This document shows, in pieces, positions 20,392-28,880 of a stretch of 64,000 nt of DNA. The DNA lies in contig JAFXQB010000009.1 of the NCBI GenBank assembly GCA_017527435.1, positions 60,203 through 124,202 of the forward strand, read 5' to 3'. Position numbers and translations under genes: made by a program. The first letter of the stretch is position 1. Each line of letters begins with the position of its first letter. Source of the stretch: Salinivirgaceae bacterium. GTDB taxonomy: Bacteria > Bacteroidota > Bacteroidia > Bacteroidales > SZUA-534. The notes below the pieces were generated by a model. It ran no database searches, was not told the DNA's origin, and saw nothing but the letters and a program-made list of their open reading frames with translations.

Positions 20392-22473
20392 TTAAAACTC
20401 CCATCCCGCCATAATCGAAAAATTCCGGCCAGCCTCCGGCACATCAATAAGCCGGTAATAACTGGTGTGGTCATAATAGCGCTTATTCAGCAGATTATCA
20501 GCGTGAAACGACAAGCTAATGCTGCTTCCTGCAAAGCGAAAACGGTGGCTTGCCGACAGATTCAGCGTCCAATAGCCATCGGTTGGCTTTTCGGGCGGCA
20601 CTATATTGTCCTGTTTTCCAACTATATGCACGTTCAGCCCGACAGAACCCTCGCCGTGACGCTTGTGGCTGTACTTGAGCCCCGCATCGGCCGACCACGG
20701 CGTCGAGAACGGCAGCGTGTAGCCCTTTTTCGCGCCCGACAGTTGTTCGGCATACAGATACTCGCCCTTCAGTTCGGCATCAATGTGCCGCGTGATTTTG
20801 CAAGTGGTCTGACACTCAACACCATAGCGCAAGACTTCGGCCTGCGTGTAATGGTACAGTTGCAGACCTTCCTCGTATAACGACGTGGGGTTCAGATAGA
20901 TATAGTTCGGGAAATAGTTCACGTATGGCTCAACCTGAATGCTGGCCACCTTGTTAGCCCAATAGGCGCTCACGTCGAGTTGGTAAGACACTTCGGGGTC
21001 GAGTTGCGTGTTGCCGCGCTCATAACGGAAAATGTGATAGTTGATGCCGTCGGCGCCCAACTCTTTCGGAATCGGTATGCGGAAGCTCTTGCCCACATTG
21101 GCTTTCAGCACCCAATCTGCAGCCTCGTAACTTGCCCCAACCGACCACGTCAGATTATTGAAAGTCAGGTCGGTATCGGCAGAGCGCTGTTTAAAAACCG
21201 AATCGGCGTCAACGGGCGTTTTATACCAATCGTTGTAACTGTGAATGTGCGTCTGCGCGAAATCGTAGCGCAAACCGGCATTAAGTTTCAGTTTGTCAAT
21301 CGGTTGCCACTTGTCAAGAAGATAGGCGCCGTAGCTCCCGGTTTCGAAATCCGGAATAATGAATCCCCAGCCTGTTCGTCTATTATGCTGATATTCAGTA
21401 TTGATGCCAGCGTTTAGATTGTGTTCCGCCAGCGCCATTTTCAGCCCGACATTGGCCGTGTAGGTGCTCTTGTCGAAATGACGCTCCATTGGGCCGTCGG
21501 GTTTCGGCATATAGCCGTGCGACACCGGTTCCGAGCACTCCTCGCGCCTGTTGTTCTGATAGGCAAGCGACACATCAACCGACAAAACGCTGTTGCGCCA
21601 GCTACTGTGACTCAACACTTTAAGATGGTTCACCCATTGATACGGCAAGTCAATGTCACGCCGCGAACGGTCGTAATCGATGTCCGACAACCGCACCTCA
21701 AGTCCGTGGGCGTTGGCAAAAAAGCCGCTTTTTGCGTACGAGTCCGACACACGCAGGTCGGTGTGGAAATTGTATCCGGCATAACCGAGCATCAAACTTC
21801 CATCGCGCTCAAGCCCGGCCGTATTGCGTAACCGCTGGTCTTTCAGCTTGATATAGTATGAGTAGTATTGAATGCTGTCGGTTGGCACGCGGTAGTCGCC
21901 ATAGTTGATAATGGTGACGTTGGCGCGGCAGAAAAGCTTTCCGGCACGCAGTCCTAACTTGGCCGAGGCGCCCAATTGTCCGTTGTTGCTCCGCCAGAAC
22001 AACTGCACCGCTCCGCTCAAACTGTCGGTGGGTATATGGTTGGTATACAGGCATATAACACCACCAATGGCATCGCTGCCATAGAGCAAAGCCGCCGGGC
22101 CTTTAATCACTTCAACGCGGTCAATGGCAAACTGGTCTATCTCCAGACCGTGGTCATCGCCCCACTGCTGACCTTCGTGCTTGATTCCGTCTTCGGCCAC
22201 AGCCATACGATTAAAGCCCAAGCCGCGGATTGTCGGTTTCGATTGCCCCGAGCCAATGCTCATCGCCTTCACGCCCGGAATGCCTTGCAGCGTCTGCATC
22301 AGGCTGCCCGAGAAGTTCTGCTGAAGATAGTCGCGGCTCACCTGAATCGACGATAGCGTGGTATGCGTCTGCACGGGGCGCACAGCGCGGTCTGTAATGG
22401 TAACTTCCTCAATATCAATCACTGTGTCGGTCATTGCACACAGCAACGCCGCAGCAGCAAGAAAATGTGTCAT
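20392..22473 (-). CDS. TonB-dependent outer membrane receptor, probably metal uptake
   Basis: 693-residue outer-membrane receptor. The short signal peptide (MTHFLAAAALLCAM) is followed by DTVIDIEEVTIT, a possible TonB box, then a plug domain with the conserved TIRGLGFNRM, DQFAIDRVEVIKGPAALLYG and GAIGGVI-like (SDAIGGVI) motifs, then a 22-strand barrel pattern ending in the terminal Phe (MAGWEF). The plug has HEGQQWGDDHG, reminiscent of ZnuD-like zinc receptors. The ATG at 22473 is chosen because it begins a signal peptide; an upstream in-frame ATG (22638) would add ~55 residues without a signal and would overlap the preceding gene. Neighbours on the same strand are a Cys/His-rich membrane protein (upstream) and a His-rich lipoprotein (downstream). 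Confidence 0.9.
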   Translation of the reverse strand: MTHFLAAAALLCAMTDTVIDIEEVTITDRAVRPVQTHTTLSSIQVSRDYLQQNFSGSLMQTLQGIPGVKAMSIGSGQSKPTIRGLGFNRMAVAEDGIKHEGQQWGDDHGLEIDQFAIDRVEVIKGPAALLYGSDAIGGVICLYTNHIPTDSLSGAVQLFWRSNNGQLGASAKLGLRAGKLFCRANVTIINYGDYRVPTDSIQYYSYYIKLKDQRLRNTAGLERDGSLMLGYAGYNFHTDLRVSDSYAKSGFFANAHGLEVRLSDIDYDRSRRDIDLPYQWVNHLKVLSHSSWRNSVLSVDVSLAYQNNRREECSEPVSHGYMPKPDGPMERHFDKSTYTANVGLKMALAEHNLNAGINTEYQHNRRTGWGFIIPDFETGSYGAYLLDKWQPIDKLKLNAGLRYDFAQTHIHSYNDWYKTPVDADSVFKQRSADTDLTFNNLTWSVGASYEAADWVLKANVGKSFRIPIPKELGADGINYHIFRYERGNTQLDPEVSYQLDVSAYWANKVASIQVEPYVNYFPNYIYLNPTSLYEEGLQLYHYTQAEVLRYGVECQTTCKITRHIDAELKGEYLYAEQLSGAKKGYTLPFSTPWSADAGLKYSHKRHGEGSVGLNVHIVGKQDNIVPPEKPTDGYWTLNLSASHRFRFAGSSISLSFHADNLLNKRYYDHTSYYRLIDVPEAGRNFSIMAGWEF

Positions 22474-22574
22474 TAATCGGTTATTTGATTTAAACAAACT
22501 GATTATCAGCCCGATAAATATGCGACAAACGAGAGCCTGCAATTCGGGCCAATAAAAAATAGCGGGATGTTTGT

Positions 22575-22916
22575 TTAAATCGTAGGAGGGGCGCGTCCGC
22601 GAATGCAGTTTGGCCGATTGCAAGGAATAATCCTGCATTCAGCAACGCTAATGTATCTTGTTAGTAATAAGAATGATGCAGTGGATAAAGCCAACGCCAT
22701 TGCAAAAGGCAATTGGCACAATTGGCAAAGAAGACACTCGCTGTTGGCCAGTTGCAATTCTGTCAAATGGCCCGAATGACAAGCGTGGTGCGTGCACTGT
22801 TCACACTCATAATCAGCATGATAGACAGGCTCGTGGGTATGCACCGACAGCACGGCAATGCGCATCAGAAAAACTGACAGCAGCAGAATGGCCGATATTT
22901 TTCGTTTTGCCTTCAT
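22575..22916 (-). CDS. Small Cys/His-rich membrane protein (DUF6769-like)
   Basis: 113 residues from the ATG at 22916: a hydrophobic N-terminal segment (ISAILLLSVFLMRIAVL), then HTHEPVYHADYECEQCTHH and ACHSGH, then CLLCQLCQLP and a second hydrophobic stretch. The clustered His and Cys pairs look like metal ligands facing the periplasm. From memory it resembles the Bacteroidota family DUF6769. It is the first gene of an operon with the TonB receptor (101 bases downstream) and the DUF4625 lipoprotein. A -7 element ends 9 bases before this ATG, which argues against the longer frame that starts at 22991. Confidence 0.65.
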   Translation of the reverse strand: MKAKRKISAILLLSVFLMRIAVLSVHTHEPVYHADYECEQCTHHACHSGHLTELQLANSECLLCQLCQLPFAMALALSTASFLLLTRYISVAECRIIPCNRPNCIRGRAPPTI

Positions 22917-22925
22917 TTGGTGGTG

Positions 22926-22933
22926 CAAAAATA
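22926..22933 (-). promoter_or_regulatory. -7 promoter element (TATTTTTG) of the metal-type TonB operon
   Basis: Perfect TAnnTTTG on the minus strand, only 9 bases before the ATG at 22916, which implies a very short leader. Confidence 0.55.
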
Positions 22934-23001
22934 ATGATGATAACATTTCTCGCCCAAAAAAGTGATTAATTCTTAATTCCGCTGTTTTCAACTTTTTAAA
23001 C

Positions 23002-23009
23002 TACCTTTG
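23002..23009 (+). promoter_or_regulatory. -7 promoter element (TACCTTTG) of ccsBA
   Basis: Perfect TAnnTTTG, 7 bases before the ATG at 23017. A normal start point would make the mRNA nearly leaderless. Confidence 0.55.
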
Positions 23010-23016
23010 CCACCAT

Positions 23017-25221
23017 ATGAAAGCGTTGAAAATAACAATCATCACCGCATACATTGCGGCATTGGCAGTGATGGCGGCAGCAACAGTGGTTGAAAAACTA
23101 TTCGGAACACCGTTTGCTTCAGAAAACATCTATGGTTCCGTTTGGTTTTCAGGCATTTGGACAATATTAGCCATTGCAGGAATAATCTACATTTTCCGTC
23201 AGCGGATGTTTGCGCGGCCTGTGCGTTTTGTGCTTCATCTGGCGTTCGTGACAATCCTTACAGGCGCGCTCACCACTCACATTTTCGGGCTTCAGGGCAC
23301 CACTCACGTGCGGTTGGACGAGCCTGCCAATATGGCCATCTCTTCCAATGGCGGCCAGTTCATCAAACTGCCGTTCAGCATTGAGTTAAATAGTTTTGAG
23401 ATAGAGACTTACCCTGGCACTCAATCGCCGATGGACTATGTGAGCCGCATCACATTCAAAACCGATAGCGACAGCGCAACTGCTTCAGTGTCAATGAACA
23501 AGATTGCCGAATACCGCAACTGGCGCTTCTACCAATCAGGCTACGACCCCGACGGCTACGGCACCTATCTGTCTGTGTCACACGACCCTGCGGGCATCGG
23601 CATCACCTACGTCGGCTATGCGCTGCTTTTCCTATCGATGATTCTGATGCTTGTGCTGCCAGGCGAAGGCTTCCGCCAGACGCTCAAACGGCTGGCAAAC
23701 AGCAAATTGGCGCTTGTCGCAATAGTGTTTTCAACACTTTTCCCCATTTCGGCGATGGCTGGTACCGCGACCGTTCCACGCCCTGTGGCTGCTGATTTCG
23801 GACGGCTTCACGCCTACAATGGTAGTCGCATCTGCCCCGTACAGACCGTTGCGCGAAATTTCTGCATCAAACTCTACGGCAAGCCTAACTATAAGGGAAT
23901 GAGCGCTGAACAAGTTTTTGTCGGTTGGATTCTAAACCCGTCGCAATGGGCCGATGAGCCAATGATTAAACTGAAAGGTGAAGCAAGAAACTCAATCGGC
24001 AGCGGACGCAAATATGTATCGTACAACGATTTAATCACAAACGGCAGCAAACTCGACAATGCTGTTTCCGACATTTTCAGCGGCAAGGATGTGCCTGGCG
24101 CAAAATCGTGGCGCGAAGCCGACGAAAAACTGAACATTATTCAGATGCTGCTCAACGGGCAGATGCTGAAAATATTTCCGCATCTGGCTGATAACCAGAT
24201 TGTTTGGTACAGTTCCGCCGACAATCTGCCACTTGATATGCCCGATGACGAATGGCTTTTTATCAAGAAATCAATGGATTACGTTGGCGAGTTGGCCTTC
24301 ACTCACAACTACGACAGTTTGACGCACATTATCGGCAAAATTGGTCAGTATCAGGCAAAAACAGCCGCCAGCGTTTTGCCATCGGCCAGCCGAACAAAGG
24401 CCGAAATCATCTTTAACACACTGAACCTGACAAAGATACTCGCAATGGCGCTCACCACCATCGGCATTGTCTGCTTCTTTGTCTTCACCATAGGCCTGGC
24501 ACGCCGCAAACCAACCAACAGGCCGCTCACCATCGCGCTCAACACCGTTTTAGGCGCGGCGCTCATCTACAACCTGGCCGCCATCGGCCTGCGCGGCTAC
24601 ATTGGCGGCCACCTGCCACTCTCGAACGGCACCGAAACAATGCAGTTTATGTCGGCTTGCGCGATGATGCTAACTCTTTGTCTGCATAGGCGTTTCGCAC
24701 TCATCACGCCGTTCGGTTTCATCATTTCGGGCCTGACGCTGATGGTGTCGATGATGGGCGAGTCGAATCCGCAAATCACCCATCTGATGCCTGTTCTGGC
24801 ATCGCCGCTGCTGAGCATCCACGTGTGCGTGCTGATGCTAGCATACACACTGCTGGCGTTCCTGATGCTCAACGGCGTTGCCGCACTGATTATCGGTCGA
24901 AACAATGCCGAACAGGTTGAGACACTGTATGTTGTAAGCCGACTGATGCTCTATCCCGCACTTTTCCTTCTGACGGCAGGCATCTTCATCGGCGCCATTT
25001 GGGCAAACCAATCGTGGGGCCGCTACTGGGGCTGGGACCCGAAAGAAGTGTGGGCGCTGATAACAATGCTCATCTACGCAATGCCGCTTCACGCGTCGCT
25101 TTTCCCTCGCCTTCAAAAACCGATAGTAGCACATATCTTCCTGATTGTGGCCTTTCTATCGGTGCTGATAACCTATTTCGGCGTGAATTTCCTTCTGGGC
25201 GGAATGCACAGCTACGCATAA
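23017..25221 (+). CDS. ccsA: Cytochrome c biogenesis protein, ResB-CcsA fusion (system II)
   Basis: 734-residue inner-membrane protein that exports heme and attaches it to apocytochromes c. The N-terminal ~215 residues are ResB/CcsB-like: three membrane segments and a periplasmic domain (GTTHVRLDEP, WRFYQSGYDPDGYGTYLSVS), with another segment near 200. A periplasmic region follows to ~470. The C-terminal ~260 residues are CcsA-like with at least six membrane segments. The heme-handling tryptophan-rich motif WGRYWGWDPKEVWAL lies near residues 667-681, and conserved His are seen in LSIHVCVL and AMPLHASL. The fusion is usual in Bacteroidota. No cytochrome gene is adjacent in this window, although the family often sits beside nrfHA. 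Confidence 0.92.
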   Translation: MKALKITIITAYIAALAVMAAATVVEKLFGTPFASENIYGSVWFSGIWTILAIAGIIYIFRQRMFARPVRFVLHLAFVTILTGALTTHIFGLQGTTHVRLDEPANMAISSNGGQFIKLPFSIELNSFEIETYPGTQSPMDYVSRITFKTDSDSATASVSMNKIAEYRNWRFYQSGYDPDGYGTYLSVSHDPAGIGITYVGYALLFLSMILMLVLPGEGFRQTLKRLANSKLALVAIVFSTLFPISAMAGTATVPRPVAADFGRLHAYNGSRICPVQTVARNFCIKLYGKPNYKGMSAEQVFVGWILNPSQWADEPMIKLKGEARNSIGSGRKYVSYNDLITNGSKLDNAVSDIFSGKDVPGAKSWREADEKLNIIQMLLNGQMLKIFPHLADNQIVWYSSADNLPLDMPDDEWLFIKKSMDYVGELAFTHNYDSLTHIIGKIGQYQAKTAASVLPSASRTKAEIIFNTLNLTKILAMALTTIGIVCFFVFTIGLARRKPTNRPLTIALNTVLGAALIYNLAAIGLRGYIGGHLPLSNGTETMQFMSACAMMLTLCLHRRFALITPFGFIISGLTLMVSMMGESNPQITHLMPVLASPLLSIHVCVLMLAYTLLAFLMLNGVAALIIGRNNAEQVETLYVVSRLMLYPALFLLTAGIFIGAIWANQSWGRYWGWDPKEVWALITMLIYAMPLHASLFPRLQKPIVAHIFLIVAFLSVLITYFGVNFLLGGMHSYA

Positions 25222-25283
25222 ACTGAAGGCGTGAAGGATTGAACAGACATAATAGAAGGGATATCCTACCCAATTACTAACAA

Positions 25284-25311
25284 AAAAAGGGAACCCGAAG
25301 ATTCCCTTTTT
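25284..25311. terminator. Bidirectional terminator between ccsBA and nitroreductase
   Basis: A 10-bp perfect stem, AAAAAGGGAA/TTCCCTTTTT, with an 8-base loop. It carries T runs on both strands and separates two converging genes. Confidence 0.85.
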
Positions 25312-25340
25312 GATTGTTTCCCAGCAAACCCGCCAGAGCC

Positions 25341-25982
25341 TTACTTCTTCTCGAATCCCACTGGGTTGTTCAATATCGGAAGTTGCTTGTCGCCGAGTCC
25401 CAGCAAAGCCTTGAGACCTTCAGTGTCGTGTGTTGCACGCGGCACAGTAGCAAGCCCCACCGACTGGCAGTAGAGATTGATATTCTCGCTGACAATGCCT
25501 GCATCAACGCAGCCCATCATCTGGGCGTGGCTGTCCTGGCTGCCGAATTTCTCAAAATCGATAACCATCAGCAGCGAAACTGGGCAATCCATCACAAAAT
25601 CCTGCTTGAACTGCTTGCCGCCTGCAATCAGTGAGCGGTGGTCGCCATCGGCCTTCTTCACAAGTTTGTTGTCCTTTGCAACGTACTCAAAGGCGCCGTT
25701 TTTGGTGAAGACGAAAAGGCGAATTTCCTGCTTGTTCATCGCCGTCGGGGCGGTGATGTGCTGAGCGTCGCGCGACTGGCCGCAGGCAGCCCAGCACAGA
25801 TTGCTCAACTGCTGGTTGGTCAGTTCCTTGTTGGTGAAACTGCGAACCGAGTGACGTGTTTTCAAGGCTTCGATAGTCGAAGTTGATGGTTGCGAGAAAT
25901 CGGGGGCTGGCAGATTGATGTCCTGTGCGTTAGTCACTGCCACGGCTGCCACCAATGCGATTGAAAGAAGAATCTTCTTCAT
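25341..25982 (-). CDS. Exported nitroreductase-family protein
   Basis: 213 residues. A Sec signal peptide (MKKILLSIALVAAVAVTNAQ) precedes a nitroreductase/SagB-type flavin fold: TRHSVRSF near the start of the mature part (the usual RRSxRxF FMN-phosphate site), LCWAACGQSRDA, TAPTAMN, and VDAGIVSENINLYCQSVGL, the central helix of the family. The enzymes reduce nitro groups, quinones or related substrates with FMN; most are cytoplasmic. Export would place it in the periplasm, where the electron donor is unclear. The C-terminus is short (NNPVGFEKK). The substrate is unknown. Confidence 0.85.
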   Translation of the reverse strand: MKKILLSIALVAAVAVTNAQDINLPAPDFSQPSTSTIEALKTRHSVRSFTNKELTNQQLSNLCWAACGQSRDAQHITAPTAMNKQEIRLFVFTKNGAFEYVAKDNKLVKKADGDHRSLIAGGKQFKQDFVMDCPVSLLMVIDFEKFGSQDSHAQMMGCVDAGIVSENINLYCQSVGLATVPRATHDTEGLKALLGLGDKQLPILNNPVGFEKK

Positions 25983-26010
25983 AGTTCTAATGTTTTAAAT
26001 TAATGAAACT

Positions 26011-26018
26011 CAAAAATA
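26011..26018 (-). promoter_or_regulatory. -7 promoter element (TATTTTTG) of nitroreductase
   Basis: Perfect TAnnTTTG on the minus strand, 28 bases before the ATG at 25982. Confidence 0.5.
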
Positions 26019-26167
26019 TACTTTCCCCCATTAAATTGGTATGTTTATTAAAATAAATAGACCAATCTTTCTTTTATCTCTTTCAGATTTCTGTTTATCA
26101 CGATGTGGAACGGCGAAGATTCCGCCGATTGGCCGCCCGAGGGATTGAGAAAGTGAATTATAATTAG

Positions 26168-26175
26168 TATTTTTG
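26168..26175 (+). promoter_or_regulatory. -7 promoter element (TATTTTTG) of fic
   Basis: Perfect TAnnTTTG, 8 bases before the ATG at 26184; a very short leader is implied. Confidence 0.5.
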
Positions 26176-26183
26176 ATACCAAT

Positions 26184-27083
26184 ATGACTAATAAACTATC
26201 CATACGATTTTTCAAGGACCGTGAAGTTCGTGCCATTTGGAATGACGATGAAAGCAAGTGGTATTTCTCTGTGCTTGACATTATTGGCGCCATCAACGAG
26301 CAAGACGATTATCAGAAGAACCGTAATTATTGGAAGTATCTGAAAACGAAAATCCGAAAAGAATCGAGCGAGTTGGTTAGTGGTGCTAACCAACTGAATG
26401 GTGCCATCAATCGGATGAAACTCAAGGCGGCTGACGGAAAATCATATCTGACTGATGTTGTTGACCAGGCAGGCGTTGAGTTGTTGGCAAAAAAAATCCC
26501 CAACAACCGTGCAAACGAGTTTCTCGATTGGTTTACCTATAGCGACAACTCAATCGACGGCCAAAGCCGCAAGAAAGCCTATTCGCTGTGGGAAAGCAAT
26601 CTGATTGCAGAAAATGAAGTCGGCACGGTAAAAGCACTGCAAAAAATTCACGCCTTTTTGTTCGGCGGGTTATATGATTTTGCTGGCAAAATACGCACAA
26701 AGACAATCTCGAAAGGCGGAACCCTTTTCTGCCGTGCAGAATATCTGCCACAGAATCTGGAAATTATTGAGCAAATGCCGCAGAAAACTTTCGATGAGAT
26801 TGTGGACAAGTACGTGGAAATGAATATGGCCCACCCTTTTATGGAAGGCAACGGCCGCAGCACGCGAATCTGGCTCGATATAATCTTCAAACAATCTCTA
26901 AAACAATGCGTTGACTGGAGCAAAATCGACAAGAAGGCCTACCTGAACGCTATGCACGCCAGCACAACCGACTCAAAGCCAATCAAATCTCTACTGAAAC
27001 AAGCCCTTACCGACCAAATTGCTGACCGTGAATTGTTTATGAAGGGAATTGATTATTCTTACTATTATGAGCAGACGGAATAA
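26184..27083 (+). CDS. Fic-domain protein (Bro-N-like N-terminus), probable AMP-transferase
   Basis: 299 residues. The N-terminal ~130 residues resemble the Bro-N/RhuM-type domain found in phage and toxin-like proteins (WYFSVLDIIGAI, LTDVVDQAGVELLAKKIP). The Fic fold follows, with the flap GGLYDFAGKIRT at ~161-172 and the complete catalytic motif HPFMEGNGRSTR at 217-228 (His-217 base, Gly/Asn/Arg nucleotide loop). Such enzymes usually AMPylate a target protein. I could not find a clear [ST]xxxE[GN] inhibitory helix, and no separate antitoxin gene precedes it. The stop codon is followed by 45 more open codons in the same frame (separate entry). It could be a solitary regulator or the toxin of a decayed pair. 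Confidence 0.88.
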   Translation: MTNKLSIRFFKDREVRAIWNDDESKWYFSVLDIIGAINEQDDYQKNRNYWKYLKTKIRKESSELVSGANQLNGAINRMKLKAADGKSYLTDVVDQAGVELLAKKIPNNRANEFLDWFTYSDNSIDGQSRKKAYSLWESNLIAENEVGTVKALQKIHAFLFGGLYDFAGKIRTKTISKGGTLFCRAEYLPQNLEIIEQMPQKTFDEIVDKYVEMNMAHPFMEGNGRSTRIWLDIIFKQSLKQCVDWSKIDKKAYLNAMHASTTDSKPIKSLLKQALTDQIADRELFMKGIDYSYYYEQTE

Positions 27084-27221
27084 GAATGTGATTATGAACA
27101 AGATTCAGTTATCGAGTTTTTCTCGATAACTGCCGCTGACAGCAAAAAATACCAGCAACGCACATTAAGCCAGGTGGAAAAGGATTTTCTTGACAATATC
27201 AAGTCGTTGCCAACCAAGTAA
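27084..27221 (+). pseudogene. In-frame open extension beyond the fic stop codon
   Basis: After the TAA at 27081-27083 the same frame stays open for 45 codons to TAA at 27219. The encoded peptide is hydrophilic and helical in appearance (YQQRTLSQVEKDFLDNIKSL). Its first residues (DYEQDS) echo the end of the Fic protein (YYEQTE). It may be the former C-terminus cut off by a nonsense change, or chance. It has no start codon of its own in frame. Confidence 0.35.
27106..27132. repeat. Perfect inverted repeat after fic
   Basis: An 11-bp perfect inverted repeat, CAGTTATCGAG/CTCGATAACTG, with a TTTTT loop. No T run follows on the plus strand, so it is not a typical terminator; it may still be a 3'-end hairpin. 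Confidence 0.6.
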
Positions 27222-27300
27222 CTATATCAGTGTGCTACGGTTGAAGAATTCCTGTTGGAAATCAGTGTTTTCTGTGTCATCTGTGTGAAAAAATGACAAT

Positions 27301-27338
27301 CAAAAAAAGCGGAACCCCATCTCTGGAAATTCCGCTTT
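27301..27338 (-). terminator. Terminator after nfnAB
   Basis: A 9-bp stem, AAAGCGGAA/TTCCGCTTT, with a 15-base loop is followed by a T run on the minus strand. It lies about 65 bases beyond the nfnB stop. Between it and nfnB is a TTAGGA-type tract (CCTAATTTCTAAATCCTAAC near 27369-27388). Confidence 0.75.
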
Positions 27339-27402
27339 ATCATAATCAGTCAGTCAATTAGAACCAAGTCCTAATTTCTAAATCCTAACTCCTAATTTCT
27401 AA

Positions 27403-28872
27403 CTACTTCTTCAAATACTCATCCATATTGGCTGCAGCCTTGCGGCCGTCGCCCATTGCAAGGATTACGGTTGCACCGCCGCGAACAATGTCGCCGCCTG
27501 CAAACACGTCTTTCACTGCCGATTGCATTGTCTCTTCGCCAACAACGATTGTGCCTTTCTTCGAGATTTCCAAACCTTTGAAGTTGGTCGGGATAATCGG
27601 GTTTGGCGATACGCCAATGGCCACAACAACAAGGTCGGCGGGAATGGTTTCGGTTTTGCCATCAACTGGCACTGGCGAGCGGCGTCCCGAAGCATCGGGC
27701 TCACCCAACTCCATCACCTGCAGAACGGCTTCTTTCACGCGGCCGTTCTCGTCGCCGTGATACTCAAGCGGATTGTGCAGCACGTGGAAATCGATACCCT
27801 CTTCCATTGCGTGGTGAACCTCCTCGGCACGGGCTGGCAGTTCGTCCAATCCACGACGGTAAACCAAAGTGACGGTCTCGGCGCCCATACGTTTGGCGGT
27901 GCGGGCAGAATCCATTGCAGTGTTGCCGCCGCCGCACACAACCACGTTCTTGCCTTTCAGCACGGGGGTGTCGAAGCCTTGTCCGCGGCCTGCGCCCATA
28001 AGGTTGATACGGGTCAGATACTCGTTCGACGACATCACGCCGATAAGGTTCTCGCCTGGAATATTCATAAAGCGCGGCAGACCTGCACCCGAGCCGACGA
28101 AAATGCCGTCGAAGCCCATCTCGTGCAGTTGCTCGTAACTAATTGTCTTTCCGACGATTGTGTTCGGTTGGAAATCAACGCCCATCTCGCGCAGAGTGTT
28201 GATTTCGGCATCAACCACGCTGTTTGGCAGACGGAACTCGGGAATGCCGTATTTCAGCACGCCGCCAATCTCGTGAAGTGCCTCAAACACAGTCACATCG
28301 TAGCCCAACTTAATCATATCGGCGGCAAAAGCCAAAGCCGACGGGCCTGAACCAACGGTGCAGACCTTCTTGCCGTTTTTCGGGGCGCACTTCGGGGCTT
28401 TCATCTTGCCCGACTCGCGCTCGTAGTCGGCGGCGAAGCGTTCCAAATAGCCAATGGCCACTGGTTTCTGCTTCATTTTCAGTTTTATACAGTTGCCCTC
28501 GCACTGTTTCTCCTGCGGGCAGACACGTCCGCAGACGGCAGGCAGACTCGACGTCAGTTTGATTGTGGCAATGGCACCTTCAAAATCCTCGTTTTCAATC
28601 TGTTTAACGAAAGTCGGGATATTGATTCCAACTGGGCAGCCCTTCATACACGACGGGTCGGCGCAGTCAAGGCAGCGTCGCGCTTCGGCCACAGCCATCT
28701 CTTTAGTCAGGCCCTGCTGAACCTCTTCGGTGAAGGTTGTCACACGGTATTCGGGTGTCAGTTCGGGCATTTTCACGCGTTCGAGAGCGCCGCGGTCTTT
28801 GGGGCTCATCTTCTTGCGCAACTCATCACGCCACGGCTCGTTGCGCAGAGCCAATATTTCTTCTTTTGTCAT
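27403..28872 (-). CDS. nfnB: NfnB: large subunit of NADH-dependent ferredoxin:NADP+ oxidoreductase
   Basis: 489 residues, homologous to the glutamate synthase small subunit but paired with an NfnA-type gene. Near the N-terminus are two cysteine clusters for [4Fe-4S] centres (CLDCADPSCMKGCPVGI and CGRVCPQEKQCEGNCI). The first FAD-binding GxGxxG-type site (VGSGPSALAFA) and the NADPH-binding site (VVCGGGNTAMDSARTAKRMGA) follow, and the C-terminus has a GD box (AGGDIVRGGATVI). With NfnA it couples NADPH, NADH and ferredoxin by electron bifurcation at FAD. The start lies 8 bases after the nfnA stop. Automatic annotation often calls it glutamate synthase; the lack of a large glutamate synthase gene and the pairing favour Nfn. 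Confidence 0.88.
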   Translation of the reverse strand: MTKEEILALRNEPWRDELRKKMSPKDRGALERVKMPELTPEYRVTTFTEEVQQGLTKEMAVAEARRCLDCADPSCMKGCPVGINIPTFVKQIENEDFEGAIATIKLTSSLPAVCGRVCPQEKQCEGNCIKLKMKQKPVAIGYLERFAADYERESGKMKAPKCAPKNGKKVCTVGSGPSALAFAADMIKLGYDVTVFEALHEIGGVLKYGIPEFRLPNSVVDAEINTLREMGVDFQPNTIVGKTISYEQLHEMGFDGIFVGSGAGLPRFMNIPGENLIGVMSSNEYLTRINLMGAGRGQGFDTPVLKGKNVVVCGGGNTAMDSARTAKRMGAETVTLVYRRGLDELPARAEEVHHAMEEGIDFHVLHNPLEYHGDENGRVKEAVLQVMELGEPDASGRRSPVPVDGKTETIPADLVVVAIGVSPNPIIPTNFKGLEISKKGTIVVGEETMQSAVKDVFAGGDIVRGGATVILAMGDGRKAAANMDEYLKK

Positions 28873-28880
28873 AGTCGTAA

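Noticed and set aside
22474..22638. Longer start for the TonB receptor
   Set aside because: The added 55 residues overlap the preceding small gene and hide the signal peptide that starts at 22473.
27106..27132. Terminator of the fic gene
   Set aside because: The hairpin is perfect but no T run follows; kept only as an inverted repeat.
27403..28872. Glutamate synthase small subunit
   Set aside because: There is no large glutamate synthase gene beside it, and it is paired with an NfnA-type FAD/[2Fe-2S] protein, the layout of the Nfn transhydrogenase.
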